A DNA stretch of 7,864 nt from a bacterium. GTDB taxonomy: Bacteria; Fidelibacterota; UBA2242. Positions within the stretch are counted from its first letter, which is position 1, and the number at the start of each line of letters is the position of its first letter. Below are positions 1 through 6,202 of the stretch, one piece after another. A program made the translations under genes and the position numbers. A model generated the notes under the pieces. It saw only the letters and a program-made list of their open reading frames with translations, searched no databases and was not told where the DNA came from. The DNA lies in the NCBI GenBank assembly GCA_018895675.1, contig JAHIOG010000337.1:1-7864 (forward strand), given 5' to 3'.

Positions 1-2
1 AA

Positions 3-371
3 ATATTTTTGGATGGTGAAAAGTTATTTGAGGTCAATGTTGATTCATCGATAGCTGTTTTTAATTCCATATATACGCAATATCCCAAAACGTATTACGC
101 CGAAAAAAGCGTGTTGAGTATTGCCTGGATCTATCATCACAAATATTATAACCTCGATAATGCGATAAAATGGTACGATACATTTATCAATCAATATCCT
201 GAGAGTGATAATATCGATTTTGCAAAACCTGAATACAATACACTCAATGATATTCTACAGTCTTTGAATGCTCCGCCGCCGGATTCAACGTTCCTGGAGC
301 AGGAGGATTTAGAAGAGGAAGCTCCCGAAGAAGACGTTCCAATAAAGCAAGAACAAACGGAAGAAAAATAA
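3..371 (+). CDS. TPR-repeat protein, C-terminal part (5' truncated by window)
   Basis: The reading frame is open from the first bases of the window, so this is the 3' end of a longer gene and its true start is not visible. The visible part, about 122 residues, has two helix-turn-helix units of tetratricopeptide type: an Ala-Val-Phe...Tyr-Pro block, then an Ala-Ile-Lys-Trp-Tyr...Gln-Tyr-Pro-Glu-Ser block. This resembles BamD/YbgF-like periplasmic or outer-membrane TPR proteins. After residue 85 or so it becomes a proline- and glutamate-rich, low-complexity acidic tail with no predicted fold. TPR units mediate protein-protein contacts, so a scaffold role in the envelope is plausible, but no function is visible in this fragment. 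pyrK begins 19 nt after the stop on the same strand, so the two may be co-transcribed. TPR assignment is fairly secure; anything more specific is a guess. Confidence 0.7.
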   Translation: MFLDGEKLFEVNVDSSIAVFNSIYTQYPKTYYAEKSVLSIAWIYHHKYYNLDNAIKWYDTFINQYPESDNIDFAKPEYNTLNDILQSLNAPPPDSTFLEQEDLEEEAPEEDVPIKQEQTEEK

Positions 372-390
372 ATAAATAGCCATTTTAATA

Positions 391-1173
391 ATGAAATGTG
401 TCACTATAGGAACCGTTCGGTCTAATCAGAAAGTCGCTGATCAGATATTTCTTGCCACGATTGAAGTCCCTGATATAGCCCGACAGTGTTTACCCGGGCA
501 GTTTGTTAATATTTATTTCTCCGGTTCTGTAAAATTATTTCCAAGACCCTTTAGTATTGCAAGCGTTTCGGGGAAATCGATCTTAATATTGTATAAAGTT
601 ATCGGTTCACAAACGACGCTGATGAGCAGATGGCAGATCGGGCATCAGGTAAAATTATTGGGACCTCTTGGCAACAATTTTACCATTTCAGAAAACAAAT
701 CTATTAAATACGTTTTATTGGCAGGTGGCGTTGGCGCTGCGCCGTTGATGTTTTTTCGTGACGAATTAGTAAAAGAGAATATCAAACCCCATTTTTTTAT
801 TGGCGCAAAAACGAAATCCGAGTTGCCGATTATAGAGGATGATAAATCCGATTTAATTGTAACGACGGACGACGGCTCAAAAGGATTAAAAGGCACAGTG
901 ATAGAACATTTCGAAGATTTTCTAAAAAATATCAGGCATTCTATTTCTCTAAATGTCTGCGGACCGGAGCCGATGATGAGCGCATTAAAGAATATCTCAT
1001 TCCCCGATAACGTCACAATAAATGTATCATTAGAAAAAACCATAGCGTGCGGATTGGGGTTATGTCAAGGTTGCGCAGTAAAAAATACGACTGACAAATT
1101 TAAAGGACATTATGCCCTTGTTTGTAAAGATGGTCCGGTATTTAATCTGAAAGATATAGAATTTGATGAATGA
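391..1173 (+). CDS. pyrK: Dihydroorotate dehydrogenase B, electron transfer subunit (PyrK)
   Basis: PyrK is the FAD/[2Fe-2S] subunit of class 1B dihydroorotate dehydrogenase. It passes electrons from the FMN of PyrD to NAD+ in de novo pyrimidine synthesis, in the cytoplasm. The 260 residues match the usual family length. The ferredoxin-reductase fold shows the FAD-binding motif Arg-Pro-Phe-Ser-Ile-Ala-Ser at 52-58 and a nucleotide-binding Ala-Gly-Gly-Val-Gly-Ala-Ala-Pro at 111-118. Next comes a Cys-Gly-Pro-Glu-Pro-Met-Met block near 190. The C-terminal cluster ligands are Cys220, Cys225, Cys228 and Cys245 (CGLGLCQGC plus a distal Cys). The ATG start has no convincing Shine-Dalgarno upstream, but the protein begins at the normal point of the family. 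The gene overlaps pyrD, its obligate partner. An antisense open frame across this gene is a shadow. Confidence 0.96.
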   Translation: MKCVTIGTVRSNQKVADQIFLATIEVPDIARQCLPGQFVNIYFSGSVKLFPRPFSIASVSGKSILILYKVIGSQTTLMSRWQIGHQVKLLGPLGNNFTISENKSIKYVLLAGGVGAAPLMFFRDELVKENIKPHFFIGAKTKSELPIIEDDKSDLIVTTDDGSKGLKGTVIEHFEDFLKNIRHSISLNVCGPEPMMSALKNISFPDNVTINVSLEKTIACGLGLCQGCAVKNTTDKFKGHYALVCKDGPVFNLKDIEFDE

Positions 1174-2080
1174 TTTATCAATAGATCTTGGTAAAGGATT
1201 TAAAATAGCTAATCCGGTCTTGACAGCATCGGGAACCTTCGGCTATGGTGATGAGGCTTCTGAAGTCGTTGATGTTAATCGCTTCGGAGGCATAGTCACC
1301 AAATCACTGAGCCTGGAACCGCGAATCGGTAATCCGCCTCCCAGAATTGTCGAAACTCCTTCGGGTATGATAAATTCGATTGGTCTGGCAAATATTGGTT
1401 TAGAAGCCTTTTTGAGAGAAAAAGCGCCGTATCTGAGTCAGCTAAGCTGTAAGGTTATCATTAATATCGCCGCCCGGACAGAAGAAGAATTCTGCGATGT
1501 TATCAAAACGCTTGATAATGAAAAATGGATTTCTGCCTATGAGATCAACGTTTCCTGTCCGAATGTTAAAGAGGGGGGGATAGCTTTTGGTACAGATCCA
1601 GACGTTCTTCGGCGTCTTACACAAAAATTGCGGGATAAAACAGACCGTTATCTAATCATCAAATTATCGCCGAATGTTACTAATATCGCTCAAATGGCGG
1701 AAATCGTTCAGGAATGCAATGCTGATGCAGTTTCAATGATCAATACGTTATATGGAGCGGCGATTGACATTCACACACGCAAGCCGAAAATCAATACCGT
1801 TATTGGCGGTTTATCGGGACCGGCGATAAAACCGGCTGCATTGGCGCATATTATCAAAGCCCGAAAAGTTATTGATATCCCGATTATCGGCATTGGCGGT
1901 ATCAGTAACGGGGAAGACGTCATTGAATTCATGTTAGCCGGCGCGTCCGCGGTGCAGTTAGGAACAGTGAATTTCTATAATCCCTGCGCTATCTACGAAA
2001 TATTGAATTTTATCGAACAATATATGACGCAATACAACATGACATCATTGCAAGAAATTATTGGACAGATGCTGGTATGA
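1166..2080 (+). CDS. pyrD: Dihydroorotate dehydrogenase B, catalytic subunit (PyrD, class 1B)
   Basis: This FMN-containing TIM-barrel enzyme oxidises dihydroorotate to orotate and works as a heterotetramer with PyrK. Numbered from the ATG at 1166 (304 aa), the N-terminal ASGTFGYGDE block (about 21-30) and the LANIGL segment (about 74-79) are typical. The catalytic-base cysteine of class 1 enzymes is Cys131 in Asn-Val-Ser-Cys-Pro-Asn-Val. A conserved lysine lies in KLSPNV near 167, and the FMN phosphate loop is the IGGISNG stretch near 243-249. A Cys base, rather than Ser, separates it from membrane-bound class 2 enzymes. A TTG codon lies directly before the ATG, but the ATG is the better start and gives an 8-nt overlap with pyrK, consistent with translational coupling. 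The end overlaps the next gene by ATGA. Confidence 0.96.
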   Translation: MNDLSIDLGKGFKIANPVLTASGTFGYGDEASEVVDVNRFGGIVTKSLSLEPRIGNPPPRIVETPSGMINSIGLANIGLEAFLREKAPYLSQLSCKVIINIAARTEEEFCDVIKTLDNEKWISAYEINVSCPNVKEGGIAFGTDPDVLRRLTQKLRDKTDRYLIIKLSPNVTNIAQMAEIVQECNADAVSMINTLYGAAIDIHTRKPKINTVIGGLSGPAIKPAALAHIIKARKVIDIPIIGIGGISNGEDVIEFMLAGASAVQLGTVNFYNPCAIYEILNFIEQYMTQYNMTSLQEIIGQMLV

Positions 2081-2541
2081 AAAACCTGATTATTATTGGG
2101 ATGATATTTCTGTTTTCCTGTACGTCGGCGCCGCGATATCACTATTCACAACCCAAAACAACCCATCGTACAAAAACTAAAAGTCCTCCGCCATTGCTGA
2201 TCGAGGGAGTTCAGCATACTGCTGTATTTACGGCTTCATATTACGGTTATAACGATGGATTTCACGGGAAAAAGGCTGCCAACGGTGAAATATTCGATAA
2301 AAATGCAATGACTGCCGCTCATAAGACATTGCCATTTGGAACGGTATTAAAAGTAAGCTATCCAAAAACAGGAAAATACGTAAATGTCAGGATAAACGAT
2401 CGCGGACCTTATATTGCGGGACGTGATATTGATCTATCCTACGGCGCGGCTGTAAAATTGGGGTTAATTAAACATGGCGTCGGAAAAGTACGTGTAACTG
2501 TAGTCAAATGGGGAACAGGAGAGACCAAACATCATGAATAA
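2077..2541 (+). CDS. rlpA: RlpA-like septal/cell-wall lipoprotein (double-psi beta-barrel)
   Basis: The protein has 154 residues. The N-terminus is a lipoprotein signal: Met-Lys, a hydrophobic run, then a lipobox Leu-Phe-Ser-Cys with Cys15 as the expected lipidated residue. A short Pro/Thr/Lys-rich linker (about 16-42) leads to a double-psi beta-barrel domain (about 47-144). That domain carries the RlpA landmarks ASYYG, a Lys-Ala-Ala-Asn-Gly-Glu segment, Ala-Ala-His-Lys-Thr-Leu-Pro-Phe-Gly and Asn-Asp-Arg-Gly-Pro. His82 and Asp108 fall where the catalytic His and Asp of characterised RlpA lytic transglycosylases lie. The usual C-terminal SPOR domain, which binds denuded septal peptidoglycan, is absent, so septal targeting is uncertain. 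Some RlpA homologues lack detectable lytic activity. The start codon overlaps the pyrD stop (ATGA), implying coupled translation. Confidence 0.88.
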   Translation: MKNLIIIGMIFLFSCTSAPRYHYSQPKTTHRTKTKSPPPLLIEGVQHTAVFTASYYGYNDGFHGKKAANGEIFDKNAMTAAHKTLPFGTVLKVSYPKTGKYVNVRINDRGPYIAGRDIDLSYGAAVKLGLIKHGVGKVRVTVVKWGTGETKHHE

Positions 2542-2550
2542 GGAAAAGGG

Positions 2551-3372
2551 ATGACAAATTTTACAACCAGAATGATTATTAATATTTTGGGAATTCCGGC
2601 AATTCTACTTCTAACCCGGGCTGGAGGACCATCTTTTGCCGTGTTTGTCGGTTTGGTCGCTGTTCTTGGACAGATTGAGTTCTATAACCTGATGCGGATG
2701 AAGGGTTTGCAACCCTGGGTAATCGGGGGTATCGGAACGGGAATTGCATGGATTATTATCTCTTATTTATTACCGGAATTTCCCCACCCGTTGCTGATAC
2801 TGATCTTATTGTTATACCTTGCTATCGTCCTCTTTAAAAATATTGAAAATACAACCGTCAATACTGCGGTTACATTTTTAGGATTTCTTTACCTGCCTTT
2901 TATGCTTTCCATATTAATTGTATTAAGAGAAATACCGAGGCAATTTGGCGGTGATTATTTGGAAGGAAGCAGACTGCTCATGCTGATTTTTGCGGCGATC
3001 TGGATTTGCGATTCACTGGCATATGTTTTCGGAAAATGGCTGGGAAAAAAGAAAATCGCTCCGACTATCAGTCCCGGAAAGACCTGGGCGGGTTGCATTG
3101 CCGGATTTGTTGGTGCAATCGTGACAGTCATCATTTTTTATTACCTGGGATGGAAACCGGAATTTATAAATTTTAGCGATATGTTGGTTATCGGCGCCAT
3201 TGTCGGAATATTTGGGCAGGCGGGAGATTTTATCGAATCGGCTTTCAAACGTGATGCTGGCGTCAAGGATGCCGGTTCATTATTGATGGGGCACGGCGGT
3301 GTCCTGGATCGCTTTGATTCCTTTTTATTTGCCCCTGGATTTGTTTATTTATATTTGTTATTTTTCATGTAA
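2551..3372 (+). CDS. cdsA: Phosphatidate cytidylyltransferase (CDP-diacylglycerol synthase)
   Basis: CdsA converts CTP and phosphatidic acid to CDP-diacylglycerol, the precursor of bacterial phospholipids, in the inner membrane. The 273 residues are mostly hydrophobic, with about eight likely membrane segments (for example near 27-45, 57-75, 79-96, 105-126, 142-160, 182-200, 211-224 and 258-272). The C-terminal family signature is complete at 230-256: Ser-x-Phe-Lys-Arg, then Lys239-Asp240, then His-Gly-Gly-Val-Leu-Asp-Arg-Phe-Asp (H248, D253, R254, D256). The upstream SPGKTW motif (174-179) and the Asp154 region (WICDSLAYVFG) are also typical. The ATG follows an AGGA Shine-Dalgarno at 2541-2544, which touches the rlpA stop. 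It is the fifth gene of the block. Confidence 0.96.
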   Translation: MTNFTTRMIINILGIPAILLLTRAGGPSFAVFVGLVAVLGQIEFYNLMRMKGLQPWVIGGIGTGIAWIIISYLLPEFPHPLLILILLLYLAIVLFKNIENTTVNTAVTFLGFLYLPFMLSILIVLREIPRQFGGDYLEGSRLLMLIFAAIWICDSLAYVFGKWLGKKKIAPTISPGKTWAGCIAGFVGAIVTVIIFYYLGWKPEFINFSDMLVIGAIVGIFGQAGDFIESAFKRDAGVKDAGSLLMGHGGVLDRFDSFLFAPGFVYLYLLFFM

Positions 3373-3426
3373 ATAATTGTTACCAACCAAATCAACTAAA
3401 TAATAAACTGTTCAAAGAGGTTCAAT

Positions 3427-4932
3427 ATGTCAGACGATTTAAACAATACGTGGCTTCACCAATTGAGACAATTAAGTGATAATCTGGAAGATAATAAAAA
3501 GCCGGTAGCGATCATCCTGGCAGCCGGTCATGGAAAGCGGATAAAATCCGAGCGATCAAAAATGTTGCACGAGATATGGGGTGTTCCGACTGTCGTACGG
3601 GTTGCCGAATCGGCGGCAAAAGGGCTGGATTCCAAAAACCAGGTGATCGTGGTTGGCATTAAAGCCGATCAGGTTGCGGAAATTGCGGGAAAAGAGAAGA
3701 ACAGGATTTTTGTTCTTCAAAAGGAGCAGAAAGGGACCGGTGACGCCGCACGGGAAGCATTGAATGCTCTGAAATCATACAAGCACATCGAAGATATTTA
3801 CATTTTTCCAGGCGATATGGGTTTGATTACACCGGAAGTTGTTACGTCATTAAAAAAACGATTTGATGAGTCGAAGTGTGGCATGAAAATCCTGACCGGA
3901 AACTACCGAGGTGATCCGGTGAATAATTCATATGGTCGTATTATCCGTGTTCCGGGAACTGACATCGACGGAAATCCATCGGGTGAAGATAAAGGCAGGG
4001 TCATTGAGATTAAAGAACATAAAGATATCCTGGCGATTCCTGACGATGTGAAATATAAAGTCGTTTATAATAGTAAAACTTATGCTTTTACAAAACAGGA
4101 ATTGATCCATACCAATGAGTACAATACCGGTGTGTACGCTGTTAAATACCAACACTTGAAAATGCATATCCATGATCTGAAAGCCGATAATGTCCAGGGT
4201 GAACTCTATCTAACTGACATTATTGCGATCTTTAATAAAAATCACATTCCAGTTGGCGCGGTTCCGGTAGAGGATGATCATGCGGTTATCGGATTTAATG
4301 TAAAAAGCGTTTTGAAAGAGATGGAAACTATCGCCCGTAATAAAGTCTGGATGAAACTGCAGGATATAATCTTTATCGAGGATAAGGACGATTTCTTTAT
4401 TGCCGATGAAGTAGTGGATCAAATTCTTGAACTGGATAAGCAACATCCATCACTTGATATTGAACTCCAGAAGGGCGTTCATTTATCCAAAGGCGTACGT
4501 CTGGATCGTGGTGTGAGTATTTGGACAAATACGAATATCAGGGGAAATGTAGAAATCGGAGAAGGAACGATTATTCAGGATAATGTCTCTATTAAAACCT
4601 ATCCTCACCAAAAAATACGAATAGGTAAAGATTGCATAATCATGCGTGGAGATATAATCAAGGGCAATTTGCGGATCGGCGATAATACCCGGATCGAATC
4701 CAGCGTCAATATGACCGGCAGCGATGAGTATCCAACAACGATTGGCAATAATGTTACGATTAAGGGAACGACATACATCTTTGGATCAGTAATCGAGGAT
4801 GATTTATTCATTGAACATTCGGTATTGAAGTGTAAGAAAGTCGAACGCACCGTCAAGAAGGACGGCAGCATTCAACCGGTTCGCTGGGTAATGCCGCAGC
4901 CGCAGGGGCTGGATATAATTAGCGAATTGTAA
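3427..4932 (+). CDS. GlmU-like sugar-1-phosphate nucleotidyltransferase with left-handed beta-helix tail
   Basis: The 501 residues hold an N-terminal nucleotidyltransferase domain (about 26-300) and a hexapeptide-repeat left-handed beta-helix (about 346-470). The nucleotidyltransferase domain closely follows bacterial GlmU: Leu-Ala-Ala-Gly-His-Gly-Lys-Arg at 31-38, Lys45, Gln101-Lys-Gly-Thr-Gly, Gly129-Asp130, Glu197-His-Lys-Asp, Asn233-Thr-Gly, Gly-Glu-Leu-Tyr-Leu-Thr-Asp (259-265) and Asn291. Formation of UDP-GlcNAc (or a related UDP-sugar) from UTP is therefore likely. The helical tail lacks a recognisable GlmU acetyltransferase active site: no Lys-Ala-Gly-His-Leu-x-Tyr or Asn-Tyr-Asp-Gly motif was seen. 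Acetylation of glucosamine-1-phosphate is thus doubtful. It also has an extra N-terminal leader of about 25 residues and about 20 extra residues between Glu-His-Lys-Asp and Asn-Thr-Gly. A Shine-Dalgarno AGAGG (3416-3420) supports this start. Confidence 0.85.
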   Translation: MSDDLNNTWLHQLRQLSDNLEDNKKPVAIILAAGHGKRIKSERSKMLHEIWGVPTVVRVAESAAKGLDSKNQVIVVGIKADQVAEIAGKEKNRIFVLQKEQKGTGDAAREALNALKSYKHIEDIYIFPGDMGLITPEVVTSLKKRFDESKCGMKILTGNYRGDPVNNSYGRIIRVPGTDIDGNPSGEDKGRVIEIKEHKDILAIPDDVKYKVVYNSKTYAFTKQELIHTNEYNTGVYAVKYQHLKMHIHDLKADNVQGELYLTDIIAIFNKNHIPVGAVPVEDDHAVIGFNVKSVLKEMETIARNKVWMKLQDIIFIEDKDDFFIADEVVDQILELDKQHPSLDIELQKGVHLSKGVRLDRGVSIWTNTNIRGNVEIGEGTIIQDNVSIKTYPHQKIRIGKDCIIMRGDIIKGNLRIGDNTRIESSVNMTGSDEYPTTIGNNVTIKGTTYIFGSVIEDDLFIEHSVLKCKKVERTVKKDGSIQPVRWVMPQPQGLDIISEL

Positions 4933-4965
4933 TTAATTTGATAAGCATTTATAAGATAGGTTAAT

Positions 4966-4990
4966 AGATAAGTTACCACACTTCTTATCT
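4966..4990. other. AT-rich hairpin after the nucleotidyltransferase gene
   Basis: AGATAAG (4966-4972) and CTTATCT (4984-4990) form a perfect 7-bp stem with an 11-nt loop, 33 nt after the stop of the upstream gene. There is no following T-tract and only two G:C pairs per stem, so it is a poor intrinsic terminator. It lies directly left of the structured RAYT/REP locus. Confidence 0.3.
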
Positions 4991-4992
4991 CT

Positions 4993-5039
4993 GGTTGCAG
5001 GGTTGTTCCATAGGAAGTCCTTCGGACCACTCTGCAACC
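4993..5039. repeat. Composite palindrome: outer stem enclosing two small hairpins
   Basis: GGTTGCAG (4993-5000) pairs perfectly with CTGCAACC (5032-5039). Inside lie two adjacent small hairpins: TTCC-ATA-GGAA (5006-5016) and GTCC-TTC-GGAC (5017-5027). Single-stranded DNA or RNA here could fold into a three-way junction. It differs in sequence from the REPs further right, so it may be a distinct end structure of the element or an unrelated older repeat. Confidence 0.55.
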
Positions 5040-5056
5040 AATCTGCTGAGTAATAC

Positions 5057-5081
5057 CGTTCCGGAGCACAGCCCCGGAACG
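5057..5081 (+). repeat. REP hairpin, forward, left copy
   Basis: An 8-bp perfect stem (CGTTCCGG with CCGGAACG) encloses the loop AGCACAGCC. It is identical over 25 nt to the copies at 5781 and 5877, and is followed by AGAGCTG as at 5781. Confidence 0.85.
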
Positions 5082-5107
5082 AGAGCTGCGAGAGTCCCCA
5101 CCATGCT

Positions 5108-5128
5108 GGCTACTGGGTTATACCACGT
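5108..5128 (-). repeat. Decayed inverted REP remnant
   Basis: GGCTACTGGGTTATAC resembles the start of the inverted REP at 5824 (GGCTACGGGGTTGTAC) with two differences. The closing stem arm is not preserved, so it looks like a degenerate copy. The resemblance is short, hence the moderate confidence. Confidence 0.45.
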
Positions 5129-5134
5129 CATTCT

Positions 5135-5160
5135 GGCTACGGGGCTCCTGCTCCGGAGCC
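5135..5160 (-). repeat. REP hairpin, inverted, left copy
   Basis: GGCTACGG pairs with CCGGAGCC (one A/G mismatch) around a 10-nt loop. Read on the minus strand, the core CGGAGCA...GCCCCG matches the loop region of the forward REPs with one inserted base, so it is the same family in opposite orientation. Confidence 0.75.
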
Positions 5161-5225
5161 GTCTTTTGCCATTCCATAGCCATTTTTCTCTTGACAATTC
5201 AATTAACATATTCGAATATAATTCC

Positions 5226-5762
5226 ATGGCACGCAACCGCTACAGAGTATTTGAAAGCGATTATCCATATTCCATCACTTGTACGGTTGTTGATTGGCTC
5301 GATTTAATAAGACCCGACGTAACCAAACAAATAATCATCGATTCATTACGCTTTTTGAGAGAAGAAAAAGCAATTAAAATATTTGCATTTGTTATCATGC
5401 ATAATCACTTGCATCTGATATTATCCTCTGAAAATCTTTCCGGAAATATATGCCGGTTTAAATCATTTACAGCAAAGCAAATTATAAAACACTATAAAAG
5501 CATCGGTGAGATCAAAGTAATTCAAAAATTAACAGCTGCTAATCCGGCATATCATCAAAACTGTGAACATCAGTTCTGGCAGGAAGGCTACTGCCCAAAG
5601 CAGATTATGAGTTTGGATATATTCCAGCAGAAGATTGACTATATTCATTTGAATCCGGTTCGAAAGGGATACGTCGGTTCACCTGAGGAATGGAAATGGT
5701 TCAGTGCAAGGAATTATGCCGGGCTTGATAGTGTGCTTGAGATTGACCCGATTGAGGATTAA
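5226..5762 (+). CDS. REP-associated tyrosine transposase (RAYT, Y1/HUH family)
   Basis: This 178-residue protein has the Y1 single-strand transposase fold of the IS200/RAYT type. The HUH motif is His61-Leu62-His63, within Met-His-Asn-His-Leu-His-Leu-Ile. The C-terminal Asp-Tyr-Ile-His-Leu-Asn-Pro-Val block holds Tyr139, the likely nucleophile. A Phe-Trp-Gln-Glu-Gly block near 117-121 and a Trp-Lys-Trp-Phe-Ser-Ala-Arg-Asn-Tyr end (156-164) are also RAYT-like. Known relatives nick and join single-stranded DNA at REP hairpins and are usually single-copy, domesticated-looking genes. The ATG at 5226 is chosen because homology begins there: the frame is open back to 4995, but that part translates REP DNA and has no conserved sequence. 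No Shine-Dalgarno is visible. The frame looks intact. REPs on both sides are its probable substrates. Confidence 0.9.
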   Translation: MARNRYRVFESDYPYSITCTVVDWLDLIRPDVTKQIIIDSLRFLREEKAIKIFAFVIMHNHLHLILSSENLSGNICRFKSFTAKQIIKHYKSIGEIKVIQKLTAANPAYHQNCEHQFWQEGYCPKQIMSLDIFQQKIDYIHLNPVRKGYVGSPEEWKWFSARNYAGLDSVLEIDPIED

Positions 5763-5780
5763 TCGATCAGGCAACAGTGC

Positions 5781-5805
5781 CGTTCCGGAGCACAGCCCCG
5801 GAACG
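5781..5805 (+). repeat. REP hairpin, forward, right copy 1
   Basis: Identical over 25 nt to 5057-5081 and followed by the same AGAGCTG plus T/C GAGA extension. It begins 18 nt after the transposase stop codon. Confidence 0.85.
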
Positions 5806-5823
5806 AGAGCTGTGAGACACTTT

Positions 5824-5848
5824 GGCTACGGGGTTGTACTCCGTAGCC
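5824..5848 (-). repeat. REP hairpin, inverted, right copy
   Basis: A perfect 8-bp stem (GGCTACGG with CCGTAGCC) encloses a 9-nt loop. On the minus strand the loop AGTACAACC differs from the forward REP loop AGCACAGCC at only two positions, while three stem positions differ with compensating changes. With 5781-5805 it forms an inverted REP pair separated by 18 nt. Confidence 0.85.
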
Positions 5849-5876
5849 GACAGTATTGCTGGAAACTGGACACTGA

Positions 5877-5901
5877 CGTTCCGGAGCACAGCCCCGGAAC
5901 G
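5877..5901 (+). repeat. REP hairpin, forward, right copy 2
   Basis: A third copy identical over 25 nt to 5057-5081, but lacking the AGAGCTG extension. It lies 37 nt beyond the toxin stop codon and could act as a transcript-end hairpin for the minus-strand toxin-antitoxin operon, although no T-tract is evident on either strand. Confidence 0.85.
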
Positions 5902-5935
5902 AGTATGATAATCTCAGTGAAACTCCGTTTAGTAT

Positions 5936-5951
5936 GCATTATTCATAATGC
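5936..5951. other. Short palindrome over the toxin stop codon
   Basis: GCATTAT and ATAATGC are perfect complements separated by TC. The palindrome overlaps the last codons and stop of the toxin gene. Two G:C pairs at the base and no T-tract make it a weak terminator candidate; it may be chance. Confidence 0.3.
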
Positions 5952-6202
5952 GTCCACATCCGGATAATTTTTACGGTCTTTTTCTCTTTATAGACTTGAT
6001 ATACAACACGGTGCTGAATGTTAATTCGTCGCGAATATGCACCTGATAAATCGCCAACTAATTTTTCAAAAGGCGGTGGGGACCGGAATGGATCATGTTG
6101 TAAAATGTCTAAGATATTGAGCGCTTTTTCTTTCAGTTTGGACTGCTTTAATCTCTGAGCATCTTTTTGGGACTGTTTGGTATAAACCAGTTTCCACTTC
6201 AC
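5939..6202 (-). CDS. yoeB: YoeB/Txe-type mRNA-cleaving toxin
   Basis: This RelE-superfamily ribosome-dependent endoribonuclease toxin is 87 residues from the GTG start. YoeB enzymes cut mRNA in the ribosomal A site. Residues line up with E. coli YoeB: Glu46 (Phe-Glu-Lys-Leu), the Leu-Ser-Gly-x-Tyr-Ser-Arg-Arg-Ile block, Arg65 (Gln-His-Arg-Val-Val-Tyr) and C-terminal His85-Tyr86 before a final Glu. The GTG at 6202-6200 overlaps the antitoxin stop by 4 nt (GTGA) and is preferred. A TTG one codon upstream (6205) is the only alternative, adding one residue. The gene lies downstream of its antitoxin, and the key catalytic positions are present, so the toxin appears intact. A REP hairpin follows on its 3' side. 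Confidence 0.9.
   Translation of the reverse strand: MKWKLVYTKQSQKDAQRLKQSKLKEKALNILDILQHDPFRSPPPFEKLVGDLSGAYSRRINIQHRVVYQVYKEKKTVKIIRMWTHYE

Larger units (their letters stand above)
4993..5901. mobile_element. RAYT/REP locus: Y1 transposase flanked by REP hairpins
   Basis: A RAYT gene (5226-5762) lies between REP hairpins of one family: 5057-5081 forward, 5108-5128 decayed inverted and 5135-5160 inverted on the left; 5781-5805 forward, 5824-5848 inverted and 5877-5901 forward on the right. Forward-then-inverted pairing on each side matches the BIME arrangement known for RAYT loci. The outer limits are a judgement. The left limit is set at the start of a 47-nt folded structure, and the right limit at the last REP. 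No target duplication was found. Everything not in the transposase gene (4933-5225 and 5763-5938) appears non-coding. Confidence 0.7.

Noticed and set aside
645..1043. Antisense open frame across pyrK
   Set aside because: Fully inside a certain gene on the other strand, with no domain or ribosome site; a shadow frame. The same applies to the antisense frames in pyrD, the nucleotidyltransferase gene and lexA.
4966..4990. Intrinsic terminator for the housekeeping operon
   Set aside because: The stem is AT-rich with no T-tract after it, so I list it only as a hairpin and do not claim termination.
5191..5222. TTGACA...TATAAT promoter-like pair before the transposase gene
   Set aside because: Both hexamers are perfect, but the spacer is 20 nt and the TATAAT ends only 3 nt before the ATG, so a transcript from it would start inside the gene past its start codon. 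It is probably chance or a weak promoter not serving this start.
4995..5225. Upstream in-frame extension of the transposase gene
   Set aside because: It translates straight through REP hairpins and the nested palindrome, has no family similarity, and homology starts cleanly at the ATG at 5226.
4985..5236. Minus-strand open frame across the left REP region
   Set aside because: It is made of repeat and hairpin sequence and shows no protein family features.
5704..5967. Overlapping plus-strand open frame after the transposase gene
   Set aside because: It lies over the transposase 3' end and REP repeats, contains the translated REP twice, and has no recognisable domain.
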